From assembly GCA_910574285.1 (NCBI GenBank), contig CAJTAL010000019.1, positions 1 through 64,000 on the forward strand: a DNA stretch of 64,000 nucleotides, read 5' to 3'. Each line of letters begins with the position of its first letter. Position 1 is the stretch's first letter. The position numbers and the translations under genes were made by a program. The notes under the pieces are model-generated. The model was not told the origin of the DNA. It saw only the letters and a list, made by a program, of their open reading frames with translations, and ran no database searches. The DNA is from Lachnospiraceae bacterium. GTDB taxonomy: Bacteria; Bacillota; Clostridia; Lachnospirales; Lachnospiraceae. Positions 42,156-50,321 of this stretch are shown one piece after another.

Positions 42156-43469
42156 ATGCCGTCAGACAAGGTATGTAAGACAGTCCATCAATATAATAAG
42201 GAACCTGTCTCTTCTGAGGATATGCAGAGGCTTCTGGATATTGCGGAGGATTTCCGGAAGGTAAAAAACTATGTATATGTCCGATACGGCGGGATAGGCA
42301 GTCTCTCGAAGATCTATCCGGGATATACCGTGCAGAATGAGATGACTGCAAGCGGATACCGGGAAACATTGGGATTGCCGGCGGTATATTTCTACCTGGC
42401 AGTTTTTGACGCACTGGGAGATATCAAGAGCCGGTGGACAAGGACAAAATCGAAAATCGTAAAGCTGGTCCGCAAGAATGAAAGCTTTACGGAAGAAGAG
42501 AAGCATTATCTTTGTTTCTTATTGAAAGTTAATAATGCGTTTGAACAAGTATTAAACCAGAAGCCAGTGGAACTTGCGGCGAAACTTAAGAAACAGTACC
42601 TTGAGCTGGCGGAGCAGGTGGAGGCGGACAGATTACACCGCTATCTGTGCAGGCAGGTACGGAAGTACCATATGAATCTGCATACGGATACGGCGGATGT
42701 ATTTTCCATAGCGGAGCGGGCATACCGTTACGCGGATCATGGAATCTACATTTCCATCAAAGAGAAGCGGAAGCGTGTCTTTGTGCCACTGACGGACGGC
42801 AATCAATACAAGTGCCAGTTGAGGATTAAGCTGTATCCGGCTGAGAACCGTATCGAGATTAAGGTTCCGGTAAATGTCTCCGTCCGCAGCCATGGAGATT
42901 ATCTGAATCAGGTGGGTGTGGCGGCAGGGCTCTATACGATGTTTACGACAGACGGGGGGCATTGTTACGGAGAGGAGCTGGGGAGATATCAGTTAGAATA
43001 TTCGGACTGGATACGGGAACAGACCAGAAGCTACCGGAAGAATAAAGGGGATAATCCGGGGCGTAAGAAATATCAGGCGAAGAAACGGCGTCTGGAGGAA
43101 CAGCTTCATAGTTATATTAACCAGGAGCTGAATCATTTTCTCGCAGAAGAGAAACCAAAGACCATCTATATCGTAAAGCTTCCGAAGCCGCAGGCGGGCG
43201 GGCCTAATAAGAAGATTAATTATACGGTCGGCCAGTGGCAGAGAGGGTATATCCGGAAACGATTGACACAGAAGTGTAAGGAACAGTCGGTGGAGATCGT
43301 GGAAGTGCTGGGGAAAGATATCAGCAATGAGTGCAGTGAGTGTGGGGCGTTCGGGAAGAAGACGGAAGGAATGTTCTGTTGTCCGGTTTGCGGATACCAG
43401 GCAGAAGAAAAGGTGAATACTGCCCGGAATGTGAAGAAGCGGGGGCAGGGGGATGGAGTGTTATATTAG
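42156..43469 (+). CDS. TnpB-like protein with substituted RuvC catalytic residues
   Basis: 437 residues. The C-terminal half follows the TnpB/Cas12 order: RuvC-I region (QVGVAAGLYTMFTTDGG), a basic helical bridge (RKKYQAKKRRLEEQL), RuvC-II region (TIYIVKLPKP), a zinc ribbon with CSEC and CPVC, and RuvC-III region (EEKVNTARNVKK). By eye the three catalytic acids are replaced: Ala256 for Asp in GVDxG, Val340 for Glu in the IxIEDL block, Lys419 for Asp in DxNAA. The zinc cysteines remain. The frame is long and clean, so loss of cleavage rather than decay is suggested. ATG at 42156 with GAGGGAG upstream is preferred. No TnpA gene is nearby. Confidence 0.75.
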   Translation: MPSDKVCKTVHQYNKEPVSSEDMQRLLDIAEDFRKVKNYVYVRYGGIGSLSKIYPGYTVQNEMTASGYRETLGLPAVYFYLAVFDALGDIKSRWTRTKSKIVKLVRKNESFTEEEKHYLCFLLKVNNAFEQVLNQKPVELAAKLKKQYLELAEQVEADRLHRYLCRQVRKYHMNLHTDTADVFSIAERAYRYADHGIYISIKEKRKRVFVPLTDGNQYKCQLRIKLYPAENRIEIKVPVNVSVRSHGDYLNQVGVAAGLYTMFTTDGGHCYGEELGRYQLEYSDWIREQTRSYRKNKGDNPGRKKYQAKKRRLEEQLHSYINQELNHFLAEEKPKTIYIVKLPKPQAGGPNKKINYTVGQWQRGYIRKRLTQKCKEQSVEIVEVLGKDISNECSECGAFGKKTEGMFCCPVCGYQAEEKVNTARNVKKRGQGDGVLY

Positions 43470-43740
43470 GAAAGCTTGGTCATAAGAACAGCCATTTAGA
43501 TAAGCGCCGGTGATGAACCGGGGTTTTACCGGAAGGGGATTTAGCAGAGAATGCAGATAATGTAGATAGAGTAGAGCGATCATGCGGCGTCTGTGAATGA
43601 TCCTGAGGACTAAGAGGCGGGTTCATGATAAGGCGGGCAGTATGCCTGCTATATAAAAAGGGGTGTATTGACACATTGGTATCCATGATCAGAGTGTCAA
43701 TGTGTCAGTACACCGGTACGGCATTAGAAGGCGGTTGAAG
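43470..43740 (+). ncRNA. Candidate guide-RNA region downstream of the TnpB-like gene
   Basis: About 270 bp without a frame but full of possible stems: CCGGT/ACCGG near 43507-43521 with a second ACCGG at 43528, AGGC/GCCT near 43640, and the 16-bp stem at 43663-43713. In TnpB elements the guide RNA is encoded here, overlapping the 3' end of the gene. The scaffold end, and hence the guide, cannot be placed by eye. Confidence 0.35.
43663..43713. repeat. 16-bp imperfect hairpin
   Basis: 43663-43678 (GTGTATTGACACATTG) pairs with 43698-43713 with one G-T pair and a 19-base loop. There is no T-run, so it is not an obvious terminator. It could mark the right end of the tnpB element. Confidence 0.7.
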
Positions 43741-44201
43741 GGATGATATCCCGGAAGCTGCGCATTGGGTAGGCCAGGACCTTGTGAACATGATTCGATG
43801 ATTATGACGTAGCAGGGAGCGAAGCAGGGAGACTTGCATCATCTGTCGAAGGACGGGTGACCAATATATCTTATTTAATCCGAATGTATGTGGGTTATGG
43901 ATTATAGATTATAGATTATGGGTTAGATAAAGATATGGAAAGATATGAATAAGAAGAAGTACTGCAATGTGAATGTATTTTAAAGTTTATATGCCTTATT
44001 AATAAATATATGTATATAAGCAATGAAGTATTGAAGAGAAGAAAGATTTGAAAAGTAAGTATTAGAAGTATATGTATTATATTTTAATAATCTTAATGTG
44101 CTTGAAAATTGGATAAACGAGCAATTAGATAAACGAGCATATTAAAGCTTTTGAATAGGTAGGCAGATAGATGGATTGCAGTATGGAGGTGACGGCGATA
44201 T
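43741..44201. other. Leader region of the surface-protein genes
   Basis: 461 bp with no gene. It holds short iterations of GATTATA near 43900 and, at 44112-44123 and 44128-44139, two exact copies of GATAAACGAGCA spaced 16 bp start to start. These could be a regulator-binding direct repeat in front of the first surface gene. Confidence 0.5.
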
Positions 44202-45596
44202 ATGAAAAATAATGTGGTAAAAGCTTTAGCCTTATTATTAAGTGTTAATTGTTGTTTTCCTGGAATGATAGTGAAAGCAGAAGAACCAGATGAAAAAACG
44301 GATGCTAAAATGAATCTGTTGCAAGGATCTGATTTTGAAGGTTTTGACAATCAGAATCAGATGTTTCAGGAGTTTTTTGGAATTGGGATCGCTGAAGTGC
44401 CGCAAATTGATTCAAATGATATTCCCTTATTAGAATATCAGGGCAGCAGTGAGGAAGAAGATAATCTTGAAGCCAAGCGTCTGACAGAAGTAAATAGTGG
44501 AGAGAAAAATACAGCAAATAAAGCAAATACAGAGCCGGTAGATACTGGTTTGAGGCGGTTACAGATTCCTCAGAAACTGGAAGTTGTCATAGACCCATGG
44601 GAAATGGATGGAAAGGGTCAGATCTATTCGGAAGAGTATGTTATTCGAAACGATGGTGAAACGCCGGGAATGTTGACGCTGTCTAATCTTGCTTGCAGAC
44701 CACAGGAACAGAGTGGAGTGATTGTCAGGGCAGATAAAGAAGGGCTTCATGACAGCGAGGATAAGCTCATATATTTGGAAATGTTTTTGGGGAGTGAGGA
44801 GCGGATTGTCTTTTCAAAGGATAATTCTCAATATCAGATAGAGTTGGAACCGGGAGAGGAATTAACGGTCTGCTTTGGCGGAGAAGTGAACGAGAATGCT
44901 TCGAGAAAATGGGGAAATAATGACATTGCTGTATCGGTAGTATATTCATGGGAAAGAGAAGAAAAAAAGGATAAAAAAGCAGAAGAATTAGAAGAAAATC
45001 AGCAAGGAGAGGGTTCAGAAAAGGAAAAGAACAGCAATGTGGATGATGTTTCTTCTGAAGAGGTAGATGAGCAAGAGATATCAGAAGAGAATCTGGAGGA
45101 TGGTAAAGGATTGCCAACTAATGAAAGCTATTTGGAAAATACAAATAAAGAGGGAGATGAAATAAAATATATTGAATTGCAGGAATCGCAAAATGATGAT
45201 GTTGTTATAGATTCTTGGAGAGTGGATGAAGAGGGAAAGATTATCTCACCAGAGTATATATTGCAGAATATAGGGGATTCAGAAGGAATATGGAGTTTGT
45301 CAGGGCTTGTGTGTAAATCGCAGGAGCAGAGTGAGATAAAGATCAGCACGGATAAAAAAGAAATACAGAACAATGACATGAGATCTATCTATTTGGAACT
45401 AGTCCTTGAAAAAGGGGAGGATATTGTTTTGCCCCAAGAAAATTTGTTATATGAGGTGAAACTGAAGCCAGGAGAGAGAGTATCTGTCTGTTTTGTTGGT
45501 GAAATGAATGGAAATACACTTAGAGCAGGAGAAAAGGCAGAAATTGTGGTGACAGCTATGCGTTCTTGGAATATGGAACGGAAAGTGGAGGAGTAA
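44202..45596 (+). CDS. Secreted protein with two DPWEM-type repeat domains
   Basis: 464 residues. A signal peptide (to about residue 27, GMIVKAEE) is followed by a short acidic region. Then come two related domains of roughly 120 residues: one starting VVIDPWEMDGKGQIYSEEY, one starting VVIDSWRVDEEGKI. A very acidic Glu/Lys/Gln linker joins them. Both domains end in an SVVYSWE / TAMRSWN-like strand. No lipobox or LPxTG is seen. I do not recognise the family. It is first in a three-gene surface unit, behind GGAGGTG. Confidence 0.65.
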   Translation: MKNNVVKALALLLSVNCCFPGMIVKAEEPDEKTDAKMNLLQGSDFEGFDNQNQMFQEFFGIGIAEVPQIDSNDIPLLEYQGSSEEEDNLEAKRLTEVNSGEKNTANKANTEPVDTGLRRLQIPQKLEVVIDPWEMDGKGQIYSEEYVIRNDGETPGMLTLSNLACRPQEQSGVIVRADKEGLHDSEDKLIYLEMFLGSEERIVFSKDNSQYQIELEPGEELTVCFGGEVNENASRKWGNNDIAVSVVYSWEREEKKDKKAEELEENQQGEGSEKEKNSNVDDVSSEEVDEQEISEENLEDGKGLPTNESYLENTNKEGDEIKYIELQESQNDDVVIDSWRVDEEGKIISPEYILQNIGDSEGIWSLSGLVCKSQEQSEIKISTDKKEIQNNDMRSIYLELVLEKGEDIVLPQENLLYEVKLKPGERVSVCFVGEMNGNTLRAGEKAEIVVTAMRSWNMERKVEE

Positions 45597-45651
45597 TACA
45601 TTGAAAGAGAACTGAACTGCTCCAAAAAAATTTAAAAGGAGTTTGTGGAAA

Positions 45652-46188
45652 ATGCCAGAAACAGAAAAGAATGAAAAACAAGGTGAACAAAAAAGTGAGG
45701 AAGAGTTAAAAAAAGAAAAAAAGAAGAAAATATTGATTGTTATCGTTATTCTGCTTCTTATAATTGTCGCAATAGTAATTTTTCTATGGCTTAAGAGGCC
45801 AAAAGTAATGAATGAGGAAAATTATAAACAAATAAGCGAAGAAATGGACGAGCAAGTTCAAGAGGGTTATTTTGAAACTTATATGAACACGGAATGGACA
45901 TTTCCGGATGGAAATTCAGAGAGTACAAATGCTATATTAGGAAATTCGCCAAACAATAAAAAGCCGATACGTTGTGAAATCCTTTTGGCAGATACAGGAG
46001 AAGTAATCTATTCTACAGGGGTGCTTCCAGTAGGTGCGGAACTTCCGCCGTTTAAATTGGATGTAGATCTGAATGCAGGTACATATGACGCGGTATGTAT
46101 GGTTTATTTGTTGGATGAAGAAAGCGATGGAAGCTATACAGATTATAGTAATGCCGGATTTAACGTGACGATAACAGTAGAAAATTAA
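45652..46188 (+). CDS. Membrane-anchored surface protein, unknown
   Basis: 178 residues. A short, highly charged cytoplasmic start (EEELKKEKKKK) is followed by one hydrophobic segment at about residues 28-46 (ILIVIVILLLIIVAIVIFLW) and an outside domain rich in beta-type sequence (TEWTFPDGNSESTNAIL, TGVLPVGAELPPFKL). It may be an assembly or anchoring subunit for the proteins on either side. AAAAGGAG lies upstream of the ATG at 45652. It lies 55 bp after the first surface gene. Confidence 0.6.
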   Translation: MPETEKNEKQGEQKSEEELKKEKKKKILIVIVILLLIIVAIVIFLWLKRPKVMNEENYKQISEEMDEQVQEGYFETYMNTEWTFPDGNSESTNAILGNSPNNKKPIRCEILLADTGEVIYSTGVLPVGAELPPFKLDVDLNAGTYDAVCMVYLLDEESDGSYTDYSNAGFNVTITVEN

Positions 46189-46273
46189 TCTTGGTAATCA
46201 ACTGTATTTATGAAAAGTACAGTGGGTTATATATAACGCAAAACCATTATATTCAAAAGTAGGAGGTAAGTTT

Positions 46274-47581
46274 ATGAGAAACAAAAAGTTATTATCAACA
46301 GTTGTGGCAAGTACTCTTGTTGCAACAACAATGGCAATGCCAGTTATGGCGGCTGACCAGGGGTCTGTTAATGTCGAATTTACAACCAAGACACCGGTAA
46401 TCAGAGTGGTAGCTCCCACATCAATTTTAGCAGCGGTTGATCCGTTGGAAATGAATACTCCGGGTTCACAGATTCATTCAACGAAATTTGGACTTGAGAA
46501 TAAGAGTGAGGTTCCTGTAGGGATTGATGTGAAATCTGTAGTTACTCTTGGAAGCGGAGTTACATTGGTAGATACCAAGAAGAAAGCAGTAGATTCAAAT
46601 GACAGTACAAAAGCTGAAGCATGGCTGGCAGTAGCAGCAGAGACTAGCGAGGGTAAATATATTGAGACTGCAAATAAAACAGCAGGAGATCTGACAGAGG
46701 CTGATAAAAACGTTGCAACATTTAAGACAGAGGCTTCTGAAAGTTCTGCAAGTCAAACCTTTTATTTAGACAAAGCTGCAAGCGCTACAGCAGGATATAC
46801 ATTGATCGCTCCTGTAGCTACAAGCGGAACAACTGCTGCAGAGTATAAGAAAGACCTTACGTATGCACAGGTATATGAATTGACAGCTGAGAACTTTGCT
46901 GATGAGAATGCATTGTTAACGAAACTTGAGACATCGGATGTATATGTAGGAACTGCTGACACTGATAAGTCAACGTTAAAATTACTCCCAGCAGGAACAA
47001 CAACCCTTGATACGGCAGATAAATGGGCTACATCCAATAAGTATTTTACGGCAGGTACAGACAATGCATTAACATCTTCTACAGCTCCGATAACAGACGG
47101 CAAAAAGTATGTATATGGAGAAGCAGGAGCTGCAGGTGAGAAAACATCATTTAGATATATCGGAAAATTGGGATCAGGAAAAACATCATGGTCGGATGCA
47201 GATGTTGACGAGATGAATATTACATACAGTATTTATGGTCTTACAGACGAAAAATTCGATGCAGCAAATAAACAATATGGATTGTATCTGGCAGGTCCAC
47301 AGGTTAGTGTAAGTGCAACAGGTCTGCTTTCTATAACAGGACTTACAGCTGAGCAGAATTATGTTTCATCATCTGCTACAATTGATGGTCAGACATATGG
47401 ATTAGATACAGATTCAGCAGTTACATGGACAGAGAATGCATGGAGTGCTGAGAATGGTGGTAGTTTACAGGCTCAATTTGGAGATGTATGGATTTCTGAT
47501 TTTAAAGCATCTACTTCATCAAAAGTAACGGTTAAGTTAAGCGATGATAGTACAATTGAGGCTGTTGTATCTATTCAATAA
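46274..47581 (+). CDS. Secreted Ala/Thr/Ser-rich surface protein
   Basis: 435 residues. A classical signal peptide ends near residue 27 (AMPVMAADQ). The mature protein is Ala/Thr/Ser rich, low in Cys and beta-type, like pilin, S-layer or other abundant surface subunits. Residues around 45-75 (VDPLEMNTPGSQIHSTKFGL) repeat the module seen twice in the protein at 44202. AGGAGGTAAG lies upstream. A palindrome GTTATATATAAC is at 46226-46237. A terminator follows. It may be a major surface component. Confidence 0.65.
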   Translation: MRNKKLLSTVVASTLVATTMAMPVMAADQGSVNVEFTTKTPVIRVVAPTSILAAVDPLEMNTPGSQIHSTKFGLENKSEVPVGIDVKSVVTLGSGVTLVDTKKKAVDSNDSTKAEAWLAVAAETSEGKYIETANKTAGDLTEADKNVATFKTEASESSASQTFYLDKAASATAGYTLIAPVATSGTTAAEYKKDLTYAQVYELTAENFADENALLTKLETSDVYVGTADTDKSTLKLLPAGTTTLDTADKWATSNKYFTAGTDNALTSSTAPITDGKKYVYGEAGAAGEKTSFRYIGKLGSGKTSWSDADVDEMNITYSIYGLTDEKFDAANKQYGLYLAGPQVSVSATGLLSITGLTAEQNYVSSSATIDGQTYGLDTDSAVTWTENAWSAENGGSLQAQFGDVWISDFKASTSSKVTVKLSDDSTIEAVVSIQ

Positions 47582-47712
47582 AAATTAATTGAAACATTGC
47601 AGCATTGATTTTTTAGTTTGATTTTTAATAGTCTTGCTTAGCAATTATTAAGTAAAGTAAAGATTAATTACATGTAACAAATTGTTAATGAAATTTTTAT
47701 TTTAGGCGACAC

Positions 47713-47755
47713 AACAGAGCAGGTATATTTTAGAATATATCTGCTTTGTTATATG
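47713..47755 (+). terminator. Terminator of the surface-protein unit
   Basis: A 17-bp stem (47713-47729 with 47734-47750), two G-T pairs, tetraloop-sized loop and a T-rich end. Confidence 0.75.
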
Positions 47756-47838
47756 AGTTTGATTACATTATATTCGTAAATTATTTGTAAAAGCTGAATT
47801 ATAATTGTGTTTTTAATATAAAGACAGGAAATAACAGG

Positions 47839-48951
47839 ATGGAAATTAATGAAATTTTTGTGACACGTTCTTCGATGCCTCCATATGAAGACTATATAGA
47901 GGCAATAAGACCTTTATGGGATAGTCATTGGCTAACTAATATGGGGGATTATCATCAGGAATTAGAAAAGAAACTGAAGGAATATTTGAAAGTACCCGAA
48001 TTATCTTTAATGGTAAATGGACATATGGCTTTGGAATTGGCAATTAAAGCCATGGATTTTCCAGAGAATGCAGAAGTGATCACAACACCCTTTACATTTA
48101 TATCTACAACACATGCTATTATACGTAATAATTTGAAGCCTGTTTTTTGTGATGTCAAATTAAGTGACGGGACTATAGACGAAACAAAAATTGAGGATTT
48201 GATCACTAGAAATACGGTGGCGATAATTCCAGTTCATGTGTATGGAAATATTTGTAATATTGAAAAAATCCAACAAATTGCAGATAAATATGGGTTAAAG
48301 ATAATCTATGATGCGGCGCATGCATTTGGCGAGGAATACCGGGAAAAAGGGATTGGTAATTATGGAGATGCTTCTATATTTAGTTTTCATGCTACAAAGG
48401 TCTTTAATACAATTGAAGGTGGGGCTGTTACATTTAAGGATAAGAACTTATACGACAAATTATATTTTTTGAAAAATTTTGGGATTTGTGATGCAGAATC
48501 GGCAGTTGAAGTGGGAACTAATGCGAAAATGAATGAGTTTTCCGCTATTATGGGATTATGTAATTTACAGTATATAGATCATGTAATTCAAGAGAGGCGG
48601 ATACGAAATAATGAATATAGAAAATGGCTTAATGATATTTTGGGAATACGTTTTTTTCATGATAAACCTTATGTGAAAAAAAATTACGGATATTTTCCGA
48701 TTATAATAGAAAAAAATTATCCATTAAATCGTGATGAATTATATGATTTATTGAAAAGCCATAAATATTTCAGTAGAAAATATTTTTATCCGCTTACATC
48801 TGATCAGGAGTGTTTTAATAACAAATATAAAAATATCAAGTTGGAAAATGCAAGAGAACTTTCAAAAAGGATGTTAACATTACCGCTTTATGAAGAGTTA
48901 CAATTGGAAATGATAAAAAATATTTCGGAGATAATAAAGAACTGTCTTTGA
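47839..48951 (+). CDS. DegT/DnrJ/EryC1-family sugar aminotransferase
   Basis: A PLP-dependent transaminase of 370 residues that places an amino group on a nucleotide-linked keto sugar. Lys187 in SFHATKVFN is the PLP lysine, and VHVYGN and YDAAHAFG are the cofactor-binding segments. With a WecF-type transferase downstream, it may make a TDP-4-amino-4,6-dideoxyhexose (WecE-like), but FdtB- or VioA-type activity cannot be excluded. It opens the glycan locus, whose GC content is far below that of the first 35 kb. Confidence 0.87.
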   Translation: MEINEIFVTRSSMPPYEDYIEAIRPLWDSHWLTNMGDYHQELEKKLKEYLKVPELSLMVNGHMALELAIKAMDFPENAEVITTPFTFISTTHAIIRNNLKPVFCDVKLSDGTIDETKIEDLITRNTVAIIPVHVYGNICNIEKIQQIADKYGLKIIYDAAHAFGEEYREKGIGNYGDASIFSFHATKVFNTIEGGAVTFKDKNLYDKLYFLKNFGICDAESAVEVGTNAKMNEFSAIMGLCNLQYIDHVIQERRIRNNEYRKWLNDILGIRFFHDKPYVKKNYGYFPIIIEKNYPLNRDELYDLLKSHKYFSRKYFYPLTSDQECFNNKYKNIKLENARELSKRMLTLPLYEELQLEMIKNISEIIKNCL

Positions 48952-49043
48952 AAATATATGAAGGATAATTTTGTAGAAGCTGGATAGATAGATGACATGA
49001 GTGAAGACGATATAAAAAATAGTTTGGCATGGAGAGGATCAAG

Positions 49044-50321
49044 ATGGAAAAGTTATTAATGCTTGGCACTAGTTTAGCTAGTGAAGAAATAGTTAAGTAT
49101 GCAAAGTCTCAAGGAGTTTATACAATTGTAACAGATTATCTTGAACCAGAAAAGTCCACTGCTAAGTTAATATCTGATGAGTATTGGATGATTAGTACGG
49201 GGGAATTGGATGTTCTTGAAAAAAAGTGCCGGGAAGAGAATATTACTTCAGTTATGTGTGGATGTAGTGAGTTTAATCTTGAAATGACTATGGAATTATG
49301 TAAGAGATTGGGACTTAGATCATATTGTACCCCAGAAGCCTGGCATTATTCGAAAGATAAATCTGATTTCAAAAAAATTTGTAAAAAGGCGGGAGCATCT
49401 GTGGCAACAGACTACTACATTTCGGATGGTTTTGCCGAGGATGAACTCAATTTAATTGTCTTTCCTGTAGTAGTAAAACCTGTTGATTTGAGTGGAAACC
49501 GTGGTGTTTCATTTTGTTATAATAAGGAACAGTTAATTGAAGCATACGAATATGTAAAAAGGCTATCTAAAAATCCTAAAATTATAGTGGAAAGGATGTT
49601 GCATGGTCGTGAATGGTATAGTTATTATGCTATTGCACAGGGAGAGATAAGGCAGATTGCATTAAATGCCATGGAAAAACAGCCAGGCGAGTTAAAAAAT
49701 TTATATTCATTTACGACTACTGTTACGGACAATATAGAAAAATTTAACAGAGAAATAAATCCTGCTATCAAAAAGATTTTAAAGGCAGTTGGATGTAGGG
49801 AAGGAATTGCCTGGGTTCAAGTAATGCTTGATGCTGATGATAAGTTCTATATTATTGAAATGGGATATCGATTGCCGGGGGATATGCCTTTTATAGTGTA
49901 TCCGGATATATTTGGGTTCGATTCGATAAAATGGCTTACAGATTACGCAAGGGGAATAAATAATACTATTGATATGTTGCCCGATGAACAAGAGCATGCG
50001 TACAAGAGTTGTGGATGTGGTTATACTCTTTGGTCAAATAAGGCGGGGAAAATAACAAGTATAAATGGAATAAATGAAATAACAAAAATATTAGGGGTAA
50101 GTTATTATCCAATTTATCGAGTAGGAGAAGAATTTACTAAACATATTCAATTAGGGGTTGTTGGTGTATATGCCGATAATTGTGATGAGCTATGTGAAAA
50201 AATAGCTCAAGTTAATAATACTATTAGTGTTTTAAATGAGGAGGGTGAGGATGTCATTATTAGATATACTAATTTTGAATATTTAAAAGAGAATTATAGA
50301 AGGGGAATGGAGAGAAGATAG
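49044..50321 (+). CDS. ATP-grasp ligase 1
   Basis: 425 residues of the ATP-grasp superfamily, which join a carboxylate to an amine through an acyl phosphate. N-terminal MEKLLMLGTSLASEEIVKYA is a pre-ATP-grasp Rossmann unit. FPVVVKPVDLSGNRG binds ATP, and the metal-binding acid residues are in FYIIEMGYRLPGD. It resembles amino-acid ligases of the carbamoyl-phosphate-synthase-like or biotin-carboxylase-like types. The ATG at 49044 follows GGAGAGG and is preferred to 49029. It overlaps the following transporter start by one base. Confidence 0.82.
   Translation: MEKLLMLGTSLASEEIVKYAKSQGVYTIVTDYLEPEKSTAKLISDEYWMISTGELDVLEKKCREENITSVMCGCSEFNLEMTMELCKRLGLRSYCTPEAWHYSKDKSDFKKICKKAGASVATDYYISDGFAEDELNLIVFPVVVKPVDLSGNRGVSFCYNKEQLIEAYEYVKRLSKNPKIIVERMLHGREWYSYYAIAQGEIRQIALNAMEKQPGELKNLYSFTTTVTDNIEKFNREINPAIKKILKAVGCREGIAWVQVMLDADDKFYIIEMGYRLPGDMPFIVYPDIFGFDSIKWLTDYARGINNTIDMLPDEQEHAYKSCGCGYTLWSNKAGKITSINGINEITKILGVSYYPIYRVGEEFTKHIQLGVVGVYADNCDELCEKIAQVNNTISVLNEEGEDVIIRYTNFEYLKENYRRGMERR

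Noticed and set aside
44559-44750. Minus-strand frames opposite the secreted repeat protein
   Set aside because: Low-complexity shadows of an acidic, repetitive coding region.
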